50,293 bases of DNA, taken from DASXYU01 sp036502295. Lineage in GTDB: Bacteria; Actinomycetota; Actinomycetes; Mycobacteriales; Jatrophihabitantaceae. The translations under genes were made by a program, and so were the position numbers. Numbering within the stretch: position 1 is the stretch's first letter; the number at the start of each line of letters is the position of its first letter. The notes below the pieces were generated by a model. It was not told the origin of the DNA. It made no database searches and saw only the letters and a program-made list of their open reading frames with translations. The stretch is taken from assembly GCA_036502295.1 (NCBI GenBank), contig DASXYU010000030.1:1-50293 (forward strand). Reading direction: 5' to 3'. Below, piece after piece: positions 33,798 through 42,643 of this stretch.

Positions 33798-35396
33798 ATG
33801 CGAGTCGTCGCTGTCGTAGGACGCTGGGTGCTGCGTCTCACGCTGCCACTGGTCTGTCTTGTCGCGACGCTGAGCACCTTTCCGTACCGCACCACTGTCG
33901 ACGGCATACCGCTGTCGTTTCACGGCACGCTCTTCACCCGCCCGGGATTCAGTGCCGACACGTCACTCGGCAATTGGGTCTTCCCGGACGTGAGCACATT
34001 GCCTTTCGGCGTCCATGTGCGGCTGGATAACATCAACCTGTTGCAGGTCTCTGCGGCCGCGGCGCCGGATCCGGCGGCCTATGCCGAACACCTGCAGCAG
34101 CACATCGCGGATCGCGTTCCATTCATCGCCGCATGGCTCATCGGCGAGAGCGTCCTCGCGATCGGCATCGGCCTACTGGCATCGACGGCGATCAGCATGG
34201 CGGCGCGGTATCTCGGCCGTCTTGAACGTCGCCCCAACGAGATCCGGCTGCACCTTCGGCACGCGGCGGTGGCCGTGGCGGTGTTGCTCGGGTTCACGGG
34301 CTACGGCCTCGCTACCTACAACGAGCACTGGGTGCAGCGCTCGCACCTCACTGGCACCCTCGCCGCCGCAGAGCTCTTTCCCGACCAGCTCACCTCGTAC
34401 TACCAACGCGGCACGAAGGTCTACGACGTCCTCGGCTCAGTCGCCGGCATTCAAGCAGCGCTGCAACACGGCATCGAGCAAGAGAGGACGCCCGACACCG
34501 CAGCTCGCATCATGTTCATCTCGGACATGCACCTCGCCGACACCTATCCGCTCATCGCGCAGTACGCGAGCAACTACAACGTCGATCTGATCATCAACAC
34601 CGGCGACGAGACGGAGTTCGGTAGCACGATCGAGATGACACCGTCCTATCTCGCCGCACTCAGATCGGTGACGAAGGTGGCACCGATGGTGTGGATCGCC
34701 GGCAACCACGACTCGCCCTCGACGGTGCACCGAATGAGAACGGTGCAAGGCGTCACCGTGCTCGGGACGAAGACAACTACCAGTGACGGGTACGTCGTTA
34801 CCGCCGGCGAACTCCACGCCTTCGGACTCGCAATCCTCGGCGTCTCCGATCCGCGTGTATACGGCGGCATCGCCCCGTTCAACTCCAACGACGGGCCGGT
34901 GACGGAGAAGCTCGAGCGCGACGCGGTCGATCATGCGCTGGCGGGGTTCGGCAAGGACCAGAACGTCGACATCTTCGCCACCCACGAGCCGGTCGCGGCC
35001 ACCGAGGCGCGCAAACTGCTGCCCGATCAGATCCGGCAGACGAACTACGGACACCTGCATGAGCAGAACAAGTCCAGCGCTCTGCAGCACGGAAGTCAGA
35101 TCGATCTCCAGGAGGGCAGTACCGGCGCCGGCGGCCTGGACAACATCGTCCGTGGCACGCAGCGGCCGCCCATCGAGTTCAGCATCGAGTCCGTCGATCG
35201 CAGCTGCCAGTTCACCCGGGTGGTGCGGTTCCAGATCCAGCCTGAACAGTTGCAACCGATCAGCGGCGTGAGCAGCTACGGCGACGATGTGCAGGAGACG
35301 ACGGTCTACTTCCAGCCGCAGAGCCTCACCGCAGGACGGGTCTGCGGTACGAACCTGGGGATCCAGACCGTGCCGTCGACCGTCGGCCTTCCTTGA
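33798..35396 (+). CDS. Membrane metallophosphoesterase
   Basis: 532 residues. Membrane segments at ~7-28, ~112-135 and ~152-172 precede a calcineurin-like domain facing outside or in depending on topology: SDMHLAD, NTGDETEFG, AGNHDSP, FATHEP and YGHLHEQ provide the usual Asp/His/Asn metal ligands. YkuE-type enzymes of this layout act on phospholipid or cell-wall-linked phosphates; the real substrate is unknown. ATG 33798 is preceded by GGGAAGG. It is convergent with gtfB, 51 bp apart; no terminator is evident between. Confidence 0.87.
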   Translation: MRVVAVVGRWVLRLTLPLVCLVATLSTFPYRTTVDGIPLSFHGTLFTRPGFSADTSLGNWVFPDVSTLPFGVHVRLDNINLLQVSAAAAPDPAAYAEHLQQHIADRVPFIAAWLIGESVLAIGIGLLASTAISMAARYLGRLERRPNEIRLHLRHAAVAVAVLLGFTGYGLATYNEHWVQRSHLTGTLAAAELFPDQLTSYYQRGTKVYDVLGSVAGIQAALQHGIEQERTPDTAARIMFISDMHLADTYPLIAQYASNYNVDLIINTGDETEFGSTIEMTPSYLAALRSVTKVAPMVWIAGNHDSPSTVHRMRTVQGVTVLGTKTTTSDGYVVTAGELHAFGLAILGVSDPRVYGGIAPFNSNDGPVTEKLERDAVDHALAGFGKDQNVDIFATHEPVAATEARKLLPDQIRQTNYGHLHEQNKSSALQHGSQIDLQEGSTGAGGLDNIVRGTQRPPIEFSIESVDRSCQFTRVVRFQIQPEQLQPISGVSSYGDDVQETTVYFQPQSLTAGRVCGTNLGIQTVPSTVGLP

Positions 35397-35447
35397 TGCC
35401 GCCGGACCTCACCAACCTGCCCTGGAATGCCTTCACCGTCGCCATTG

Positions 35448-36764
35448 CTACGCGAAGAGCCTCCGGTAGTCGGCCGGGGTCGACAGCGGGCCGCGTTGCC
35501 GATGCAGCTCCTCGAGAGCCCTCGTCCTGTCCTGCGAACTGCTGATCACAGCAGACAGGTGCGCTATCAGTTCTTCCGTCGTTGAGAACGTGCGGGAGTA
35601 ATCCGGTGCCTTCGCGTGTGGAGTGAGTGCCAGGACGACGAAATTGAGGTAGTAGGCCGCCTTGACGACGTCGAGGACGTGCGGGCCGGCGTTGATGTCG
35701 AGGTACACCGACGCCTTGTCCAGCTCCTCGCGGATCCCCTTGTGGTTGATGGTGGGGACCAGTGTCAGGTTCCGGTGCCTGCGCCCAAGGCTATGCAGCC
35801 TCTCGCTCATCAATGTCAGCGCCGCGACGGAGAACGTCACGTCAGGGAAGGCCTCGAGCAGCTCGACGAGCCCCGGAATCTCGTCGCTGTTGGTCAGCGT
35901 GAAGGCGCGCCTGGGGTCATAGCCGTCCTTGTCGGCGAACTGGCCGAGGTGCGACAGGTAGGTGAGGTCCAGGGCGGTGTGGGGATACCGCGCCGCGACC
36001 TTCCGCTGCAGCCGCTCGTCGCAGAACACGATGCGCGCCAGAGCCCTGGGCTGCTCCAGTTCCGTTGCCATGTTGTCCGGCACGTCGCCCGGCATCGCCT
36101 CCTGCCAGAACAGGGTTGTGTTCGGTTCTGCCGCACGCTTGCGCACCACGAACAACGGGGACGACAGCGAGTTGATCAGGACGCGGTCATCCGCGAGCCG
36201 CTGGTCGGCGATGCCCTGCTCGTCAAGGAAGTACGAGACGAAGTCCGTCAGCGTCCCGAAGGTGAGCACGCTCTGCGCCGACCGCATCGTCACGACACGG
36301 GAGACGTGATTGACCTCGATCTCCCACTCGCCTGGCCCCCGGTAAACGGTGTGGTAGGCGACGCCGTTGCTGTAATAGGTCCTGGAGTACCGGTTGCCGT
36401 ACCGGTCGTAATGGTCCGTGTGTCCGAGCGTGCGATCTGGAAGCAGCCAGTCGACGCTCTCCACCTGCCGGAACGAGTTCGCCTCGTAGTTGATCTTGGC
36501 GATCACATAGCCGTCACGGAGGATCTCGCCGTGGACCTGCCGTCCCTGCCGAATCTCGCACCATGCGGGAACGGGCACCTCGTTGAAGAACAGGGGATCA
36601 CCCTTGCGTTCGATCCCTGTATACGTCACGAAGGGGCACAGCGCCCCGTCCGGCAATTCGCCGTTGTACTGAATGACGACCGGCGTGAACATGATGTCCG
36701 CAGTCGCCAGCGATTGCATGAGTTCTTTCGTCGCATCGTCGAAGGTGTCGAAAAGCGTTAGCAC
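35448..36764 (-). CDS. gtfB: Accessory Sec glycosyltransferase-stabilising protein GtfB
   Basis: 438 residues, close to the usual ~445. It begins MLTLFDTFDDATKELMQSL and has the GtfB (Gtf2) pattern, including the DWLLPDRTLGHTDHYDRYGNRY region and a C-terminal GT-B-like half (DINAGPHVLDVVKAAYYLNFV). In aSec systems GtfB binds the serine-rich substrate and acts as the chaperone of GtfA; together they add O-linked GlcNAc to Ser/Thr. GTG 36764 overlaps the gtfA stop, so the pair is translationally coupled, consistent with the obligate GtfA-GtfB complex. It is the last gene of the aSec run. Confidence 0.93.
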   Translation of the reverse strand: MLTLFDTFDDATKELMQSLATADIMFTPVVIQYNGELPDGALCPFVTYTGIERKGDPLFFNEVPVPAWCEIRQGRQVHGEILRDGYVIAKINYEANSFRQVESVDWLLPDRTLGHTDHYDRYGNRYSRTYYSNGVAYHTVYRGPGEWEIEVNHVSRVVTMRSAQSVLTFGTLTDFVSYFLDEQGIADQRLADDRVLINSLSSPLFVVRKRAAEPNTTLFWQEAMPGDVPDNMATELEQPRALARIVFCDERLQRKVAARYPHTALDLTYLSHLGQFADKDGYDPRRAFTLTNSDEIPGLVELLEAFPDVTFSVAALTLMSERLHSLGRRHRNLTLVPTINHKGIREELDKASVYLDINAGPHVLDVVKAAYYLNFVVLALTPHAKAPDYSRTFSTTEELIAHLSAVISSSQDRTRALEELHRQRGPLSTPADYRRLFA

Positions 36765-38344
36765 GTGTTCTCCTCGCAGAGGAGATGTTCCCAGAGCTTG
36801 CGGACGTTTGCGGCGGTGTACGCCTCGGCTTTGCGCAGGCTCTGAGCCCGCATGTCATCGAGGGATCCCGAGGTCAACACCTCGACGACAGCGTCGGCGA
36901 TCCCGGCGACGTCGCCGTCACCGAACGCGCCGTCCTCGGAGGTGCGGCGCACCAGGCGGCCGTTGACGCCCGACTCGACCATCTCCCTGTTTCCGTAGTC
37001 GATGTCGAACCCGACGATCGGCAACCCCTCGGCCATCGCCTCGAGCAGAGACAGCCCGAAACCCTCCGAGGTGGAGGCTGACACGTACAGGCCATACGAC
37101 CCCAGCACCCCGTCAAGCTTCTGGTGCCCCATCAGGCGCACGCAGTCCTGGGCCTGCGTCTCCTCGATGACGGCGAGCAGGCGCTCGCGGTTCCCTTCGC
37201 CATAGATGTCGAGGCGAAGCTCGGGCAATACCTTCCGGGCCGCGCTGACCGCGCGGATCAGGATGTCGATGTGCTTCTCGTCCGCCAGGCGGCTCGCGGT
37301 GACGATGGCGAACGGGTCGTAGCGCGGAAGCGCCGCGGGCAGGGTGACGAATCCGACCGGGATGCACACCACGGCGAAGTCACCGGCCGGCCCCCTTCCA
37401 TGAGCACGGCGCGACGCGAGCTGACCCTCCAGGACTTCCTTCTGCCGGTGGGTCGAGACGACGAAACCGTCGACCAGGTCTGGCCGGGTGAACACGTTCT
37501 CGTAGTGGTTGTTCCAGAGGAGAACGCCGTCGTCGATCTGTTTGAGGTCGAAGTGCTCCGCGTGCACGACGGAGTACAGACGGCGGTCCCCGATCACCGG
37601 GTAGATGCCGTCGATCACGTCCAGTGCCCTGTCCACGATCACCACGTCATCCGGCTGGCTGAATAGCCGTTCGAAGACGAACCGGAAGAACTGCGACCGG
37701 CTCTCGAGCACGACATCGCCTCGGAACGAGCTGGGACGACCCCGCCTGACCGCACGGTCGTAGAGCGGCGAGGCCGGCGTGATCAACGTCCGGGTGATCT
37801 CGCGATCCCGATAGAACTGCTCGGCGCCCACACGGCCGTCGGGGGTGTAGAAGACACGACGTACCAGTCGGTTCTCGTGGAAGTGCTCGACGTTGTTCAG
37901 CGTCTCGTCGTAGTGCTCCACGCGTACCACCTGATCGCCCACCAAGGTCTCGACACGGTCGACGAGCTGAGCCGGTCCCTCTGGGTCTGGGAGCATCCTG
38001 ATCCGATAGCTCACGCCTGCGTCCGTGAGGGCCACGTCGGCGTGGTCCGGAAAGGTCTGCGAAACGGTATGGGGTTGCTTGATCCTCGAGATGAACCCCT
38101 CCGCGCGCAGCGCAGAGGGTAGCGTCTCGCGACCCGTTACCAGGTTGTAGATCCAGAGCACCTGCGCCCTGGTGAAGCCGAGCGCGTCCGAGAAGACGCT
38201 CAGGTTGGTGGGCATGTAGTCGGTGAAGACGTAGTAGTCGTCGACCCATGCGATGTCGGCGAAGATCCCCCGGCGGTACTTCTGGGCGTACTCCACGCCG
38301 CTCGATGCGAGGCCGATCGCCTTGTTGATGTTGTAGACGCGCAT
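36758..38344 (-). CDS. gtfA: Accessory Sec O-GlcNAc transferase GtfA
   Basis: 528 residues. The start MRVYNINKAIGLASSGVEYAQ is highly characteristic of GtfA (Gtf1). The N-terminal half holds the extended beta-sheet (DUF1975-like) domain, the C-terminal half a retaining GT4 fold with the EX7E motif Glu427...Glu435 (SEGFGLSLLE). It transfers GlcNAc from UDP-GlcNAc to serine-rich repeats, with GtfB. ATG 38344 is 16 bp after the secA2 stop. No further glycosyltransferase genes follow, so the glycan made by this locus alone would be short. Confidence 0.95.
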   Translation of the reverse strand: MRVYNINKAIGLASSGVEYAQKYRRGIFADIAWVDDYYVFTDYMPTNLSVFSDALGFTRAQVLWIYNLVTGRETLPSALRAEGFISRIKQPHTVSQTFPDHADVALTDAGVSYRIRMLPDPEGPAQLVDRVETLVGDQVVRVEHYDETLNNVEHFHENRLVRRVFYTPDGRVGAEQFYRDREITRTLITPASPLYDRAVRRGRPSSFRGDVVLESRSQFFRFVFERLFSQPDDVVIVDRALDVIDGIYPVIGDRRLYSVVHAEHFDLKQIDDGVLLWNNHYENVFTRPDLVDGFVVSTHRQKEVLEGQLASRRAHGRGPAGDFAVVCIPVGFVTLPAALPRYDPFAIVTASRLADEKHIDILIRAVSAARKVLPELRLDIYGEGNRERLLAVIEETQAQDCVRLMGHQKLDGVLGSYGLYVSASTSEGFGLSLLEAMAEGLPIVGFDIDYGNREMVESGVNGRLVRRTSEDGAFGDGDVAGIADAVVEVLTSGSLDDMRAQSLRKAEAYTAANVRKLWEHLLCEENTC

Positions 38345-38360
38345 TGAGACCGACGCCAGC

Positions 38361-40688
38361 TCACGCGAACTGAATGATCAGGCCGCCGTCGGCGCCGTGC
38401 TCGATGCGGCTCAGACACAGGAGGCGCACGATGTCCCGGTTGATGCGCTTCTTCATCTCCTCGAAGGTGAAGTAAGCCTCCTTGCGGTACTCGTACTCGA
38501 CCTTGTGCTGTGCCATGTTCCGGTCTTGGACGACGGTCTTCAGCTGCTCGAGGAAGTCGACCTGCTCGATCCAGGCGACGTCGATCGCCTTCAGGAAGAT
38601 GATGTTCTGGAACCTGGCGTAGACCTCGGCGTTCGCCAGGGTGTCGACCTTCTCTTGGACCGCTCGGGAGAACATCGTCGACAGGAACTCCCGCACGTGC
38701 TGCCGGTTGTCCGTGTCCAGGGTGTCGAAGCCGGCGGGGAGGTGGTAGCTCAGGTTGTCGAAGATGTACCTCATCACGGAGCCGGGCGTCTCCCAAGCGT
38801 GAGCAGCGGCGGCGTCGGCGAGCACTTCGGCCGCGATCCCCCAGAGTTCCTGCGGTGTGATCGGCTCGCCGGTGATGATCTGGTTGCGCATCTCGTAGAC
38901 GAGGTCGCGCTGACGCGCCATCGCGATGTCGAAGTCTTTCGAGAGCTTGCGGGCGCCACTGGCACTCTCCTCGCTGGCCCGCTGGGCGCGATCGAGCAGG
39001 TGCCTCATGGCGCGCGGGCTGCGATGCTTCTTCAGGACGCTCTCCTGCTTGACCGAACCCCACTTCACGAAGAGGTCGTCCTCCATCGACGCGTAGAAGC
39101 GGCTGGAGCCCGGGTCGCCCTGGCGTCCGGCACGGCCCCGCACCTGGCCCTCGACGCGCCGGTTGGGCAGCTTCTCCGCCCCGATGATGACCAGACCGCC
39201 CAACTCCTTCGCGTCGATCTCGACCTTGATGTCGGTTCCTCGCCCGGCGATGAGGGTGGCAACCGTGATGGCCCCTTTGCGCCCGCCCTCGCGGACCATC
39301 GCCGCCTCCTTGGCCTCGCTCAAGGCGTTGAGGAGGTTGTGCTCGATGCCCCGCTCGAGGAGGTATTGGGAGAACTTCACCGAGCTCTTCACCGAGGCCG
39401 TGGTGAGCAGGATCGGCCTCCCCGTCCGGCGAACCTCCTCGACGTAGTCCATGACGAGGCGTTCCTTCTCCTCGATCGTCGCGACGACGACGTCCGGCTC
39501 GTCCTTCCGGATGACTGGTTGGGACGTCGGGATCTCGACGACCTCGGTCCCGTAGCTCTTGAGGAGCTCCTTCTCCGATCCTTTCGCCGTGCCCGTCATG
39601 CCCCCGAGCTTGTCGAACATGAGAAACAGGTTCTGATAAGTCACGGACGCCATCGCCCTGTTCTCCGTGGTGATCTCCAGGCTCTCCCTGCCCTCGATGG
39701 CCTGGTGGAGCCCGCCCTGCAGCTTGTTGCCCTCAAGGAGCCGGCCCGTCACGGAACTGAGGAGCACGAGGTTGCCGCCCATCACCATGTAGTCCCGCAT
39801 CGGCTGGAATCGCGTCCGAGCCCGCAGCGCGAGGTTGACGTGGCGGTTGAGCTGGAAAAACTCGGGGTCGTAGAGGTTCTCGACGTGGAAGAACCTGTTC
39901 CCGGCCGCGATTCCGTCCTCGGTGAGGTTGACGATTCCCGTGCTCTCGTCGTTCTCGTACTCGATGCCCTCGCGGAGCGTCGCGACGAACGCGTCGGCCA
40001 GCGGATAGAGGTTGGACTGCACGCGCGGCGAGCCCGAGATGACCAGCGGCATCTGTGCCAGGTCCAGGAGGATCGCGTCCGCCTCGTCGATGAGCACGTA
40101 GTTGAACGGGCGGAGATATTTCTCCTCGCTCGTCCCGGCCAGGTTCTCGAGGAGATAGTCGAAGCCGACCTTGTCGCTCGTCGAGTAGATGACGTCCGCG
40201 GCGTAGATGTCCTTCTTCTCCCGTGCGGAGAAGTCGGCGGTGCCCGCCTCGGGGACGCCGATGGCGAGCCGGAGGCCCATGAACTCGAAGACCGGCCCGA
40301 ACTCCTCGGCATCGCGGCGGGCCAGATAGCCGTTGACGGTGACGAGCATCGCCCCGCGGCCCGTGAGGGCGTTGAGATACAGGGGAAGCGTCGCGGTAAG
40401 GCTCTTGCCCTCTCCCGTCCTCATGGCCGCAATGTTGCCCTCGTGCATCACGATCGCGGCAAGGACCTGGTTCTCGTAGGGAAACTTCCCCACGACGCGC
40501 AGATCCGCCTCCCTGATCGCCGCGTACGCCTCCGGCAGGAGATGGTCGAGCGAAGCGCCCTGGGCGAGCCGCTCCCGGAACTCGCGTGTCTTGTCCTTGA
40601 GCTGGGCGTCGGACAGCGTGCGCATCGCGTCCTGGTAGGAGTTCACACGCTCGACGACCCGCTGGTTCTTCGCCGCGCTGTCAGCCAT
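38361..40688 (-). CDS. secA2: Accessory Sec translocase ATPase SecA2
   Basis: 775 residues, shorter than housekeeping SecA (about 900) and lacking the C-terminal zinc-binding tail, as aSec SecA2 proteins do. Motor motifs: Walker A MRTGEGKSLT (TGEGKS at 91-96), DEAD at 201-204 (IDEADA), VATLIAGRGTDI near 485 and RGRAGRQGDPG at 517-527. The preprotein-crosslinking domain region lies between ~215 and 370. It drives export of the glycosylated serine-rich protein through SecY2. The start overlaps the asp3 stop by 8 bp. Alone it could be taken for a second SecA; the neighbours decide. Confidence 0.95.
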   Translation of the reverse strand: MADSAAKNQRVVERVNSYQDAMRTLSDAQLKDKTREFRERLAQGASLDHLLPEAYAAIREADLRVVGKFPYENQVLAAIVMHEGNIAAMRTGEGKSLTATLPLYLNALTGRGAMLVTVNGYLARRDAEEFGPVFEFMGLRLAIGVPEAGTADFSAREKKDIYAADVIYSTSDKVGFDYLLENLAGTSEEKYLRPFNYVLIDEADAILLDLAQMPLVISGSPRVQSNLYPLADAFVATLREGIEYENDESTGIVNLTEDGIAAGNRFFHVENLYDPEFFQLNRHVNLALRARTRFQPMRDYMVMGGNLVLLSSVTGRLLEGNKLQGGLHQAIEGRESLEITTENRAMASVTYQNLFLMFDKLGGMTGTAKGSEKELLKSYGTEVVEIPTSQPVIRKDEPDVVVATIEEKERLVMDYVEEVRRTGRPILLTTASVKSSVKFSQYLLERGIEHNLLNALSEAKEAAMVREGGRKGAITVATLIAGRGTDIKVEIDAKELGGLVIIGAEKLPNRRVEGQVRGRAGRQGDPGSSRFYASMEDDLFVKWGSVKQESVLKKHRSPRAMRHLLDRAQRASEESASGARKLSKDFDIAMARQRDLVYEMRNQIITGEPITPQELWGIAAEVLADAAAAHAWETPGSVMRYIFDNLSYHLPAGFDTLDTDNRQHVREFLSTMFSRAVQEKVDTLANAEVYARFQNIIFLKAIDVAWIEQVDFLEQLKTVVQDRNMAQHKVEYEYRKEAYFTFEEMKKRINRDIVRLLCLSRIEHGADGGLIIQFA

Positions 40689-41127
40689 CCGCCCCCACCT
40701 CCAGCAAGGTCAGCGACGTGAAACGGAGCTCATCGCACCCGCCGTTCACCAGCCGGATCGTGTAGTAGTGGCACTCCACCGGATACTCGAACTCATACTC
40801 CGGCGGGTACAGCACATCGGTGCGCACCAGCTCGTCGAAGCGGTCGAAATACCGCACCTCGACGATGAAGGTGTCCTCCGGGACGGACACGACCCGGGGC
40901 ACGAGGCGGTAGGTCTTGCCGTGATGAAGCAGCGGTAGGACCGGGGTGTCCCGCATCGACTGGTAGTCGGTGAACGAGTACCACTCTTGGATCGTCGTGC
41001 CGCCGGGCATGAGGTGGTTGACGAGGTGCGCCGCCCCCGACGTCTCCACCGTCAGCGCCGATCCGTAGAGGGACGCCTGGCTGTTGGGGCTGCCCCAGCC
41101 GACGGTCTCGATCTCGTTATGCGCCAT
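40681..41127 (-). CDS. asp3: Accessory Sec system protein Asp3
   Basis: 148 residues, at the short end for the family. The family pattern is clear: ASLYGSALTVETSGAAHLVN, LMPGGTTIQEWYSFTDYQSMR and PLLHHGKTYRL. Asp3 is a beta-rich, carbohydrate-binding-module-like protein that forms a complex with Asp1 and Asp2 and binds unglycosylated substrate, delivering it to SecA2. The gene overlaps asp2 and secA2 by 11 and 8 bp. Confidence 0.93.
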   Translation of the reverse strand: MAHNEIETVGWGSPNSQASLYGSALTVETSGAAHLVNHLMPGGTTIQEWYSFTDYQSMRDTPVLPLLHHGKTYRLVPRVVSVPEDTFIVEVRYFDRFDELVRTDVLYPPEYEFEYPVECHYYTIRLVNGGCDELRFTSLTLLEVGADG

Positions 41128-42643
41128 CGCGCGCCCCCCGGTACTCGTCGATGACCCTGCGGTACTGGTTGCTGAACCAGGTCACGATCGACGCGCTGTC
41201 GTCGTTGTGCCGGCCCTGGTAGCCGCGGGCGATCACCGTCGTCGGCTTGCCGGTCTGCGAGTTGAGCAGCGTGTAGTAGGCCTGGTCGTCGTAGTCGTCC
41301 TGCAACATGTAGGACATCAGGATCTTCGTGTCACCGAAGCCCGGGTCACCGTCCCAGCGGGCGATGAGATCCTGCGTGAAGCCCTCGACGGTGGAACCGT
41401 TGCCCGCGCGTCCGTCCTTCTTCCAGAAGTTCACGATGTCGAAGATCGTGAAGAAGTCGTTGGGGCGCACCAGCCGGCCGCGCTCGGCAAGATACCCGAG
41501 GTCGACGATGGGTTTGCCCGCGATGATCGCGTGCGCGGTGAACCGCGACCCGTAGTAGAGGGCGGCGAACGAGCCCATCGACAGACCCGAGAAGATCACG
41601 TCCTCCTCGCGGAAGGCCAGAGAGTCGATGCTCTCCCGGATTACGTGCACCAACCGGTTCTCCAGCTCCTCGCTGCCGAGGTAGAAGCGACCCCCTTCGA
41701 GGCGGGGATCCGTGACCAGTAGGAACGGGTGCCCGAGTCCCGCCATCATGAAGTAGCCCTCGAAGCCCTCTGCGGGGCGGTAGCCGGCGAAGTAGATGTT
41801 CAGCGGAGGCAACAGGTTGCCGGGGTGGAAGTAGTAGAAGAGCTCCTCGCGCCCGCTGTCGACGATCCTCTTTCCGCCGGGGAGAAACTGCCCCGCTCCC
41901 AGCCGCGAGTGGCGGTAGTGGATCGGGCCGACCTTGACCTGTCCGGTCCCTTTGGCGAAGACCGAGCACGAGAGGTAGCCGCTCGTCGGGTGAGAGAAGA
42001 GGATCGGCTCCGACAGTTCAGCCTCCGAGTATGTTTTCTGGAACGCGATCACGTCCGGCGTACCGCTCTGGATCAGCTGCACGCTGAGTTCGATCTCGCA
42101 GCCGGCGTCCTTCACGTACTCGGGCCACAGCTCCAGTGCACGGTCGCTCTCGTAGAGAATGTTCTCCTTCCACATCATCAGCTGACGGAAGCTGTTGACG
42201 TGGTCGATGTTCGTGGCGAGGTAGGAGTTCCCCTCGAACCACGAGTCCGTTGTGTGGAACGGCGAGACCAGCGCCCTGCGGATCTCCAGCTTCTGGCCGA
42301 ACTGCCTGGCGAAGTACTTCCGGGGCAGCTCGTCGACGAGACGCTGGCGGTCGTCCGCGTCCTCGGAGGTCGCCGCCTTGCGTGCGAAGAACTCGTCGTA
42401 GGCGCCGTCGAACCCGTCCTCGAGGTGCCGCGCGACGACGAGCGTGTACGGCGTGATCAGGGAGTCGACCGCCGTCAGATTGTCGAGGTCGCACAGCGCG
42501 TCGAGGATCGTTACGTCGGTGCGCCCGATGATGCCGGTGTCGAACCCCGAGGCGTCGTCGGCGTCGACGAAGCACCAGTCGACGCCGATGGGCACATGGC
42601 ACGACCGAGACCAGTCGTCATACCCGATCTGTAGGACCCGCAT
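41117..42643 (-). CDS. asp2: Accessory Sec system protein Asp2 (GlcNAc O-acetyltransferase domain)
   Basis: 508 residues. It begins MRVLQIGYDDWSRSCHVP, the Asp2 hallmark. The C-terminal half is an alpha/beta hydrolase fold with nucleophile Ser355 (FSGLSMGSF) and His479 (GYQGRHNDD); Asp449/Asp450 sit where the acid is expected. In streptococci this triad O-acetylates GlcNAc on the serine-rich substrate before export, so that activity is likely kept. The start ATG 42643 has AGGAGGGGG upstream, and overlaps the end of asp1 by 26 bp. Membrane-associated through the aSec complex. Confidence 0.94.
   Translation of the reverse strand: MRVLQIGYDDWSRSCHVPIGVDWCFVDADDASGFDTGIIGRTDVTILDALCDLDNLTAVDSLITPYTLVVARHLEDGFDGAYDEFFARKAATSEDADDRQRLVDELPRKYFARQFGQKLEIRRALVSPFHTTDSWFEGNSYLATNIDHVNSFRQLMMWKENILYESDRALELWPEYVKDAGCEIELSVQLIQSGTPDVIAFQKTYSEAELSEPILFSHPTSGYLSCSVFAKGTGQVKVGPIHYRHSRLGAGQFLPGGKRIVDSGREELFYYFHPGNLLPPLNIYFAGYRPAEGFEGYFMMAGLGHPFLLVTDPRLEGGRFYLGSEELENRLVHVIRESIDSLAFREEDVIFSGLSMGSFAALYYGSRFTAHAIIAGKPIVDLGYLAERGRLVRPNDFFTIFDIVNFWKKDGRAGNGSTVEGFTQDLIARWDGDPGFGDTKILMSYMLQDDYDDQAYYTLLNSQTGKPTTVIARGYQGRHNDDSASIVTWFSNQYRRVIDEYRGARDGA

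Noticed and set aside
38397..40721. A 774-codon open frame antisense to secA2
   Set aside because: It mirrors secA2 frame for frame, and its translation is low-complexity Val/Asp/Arg-rich with no family resemblance; a GC-rich shadow.
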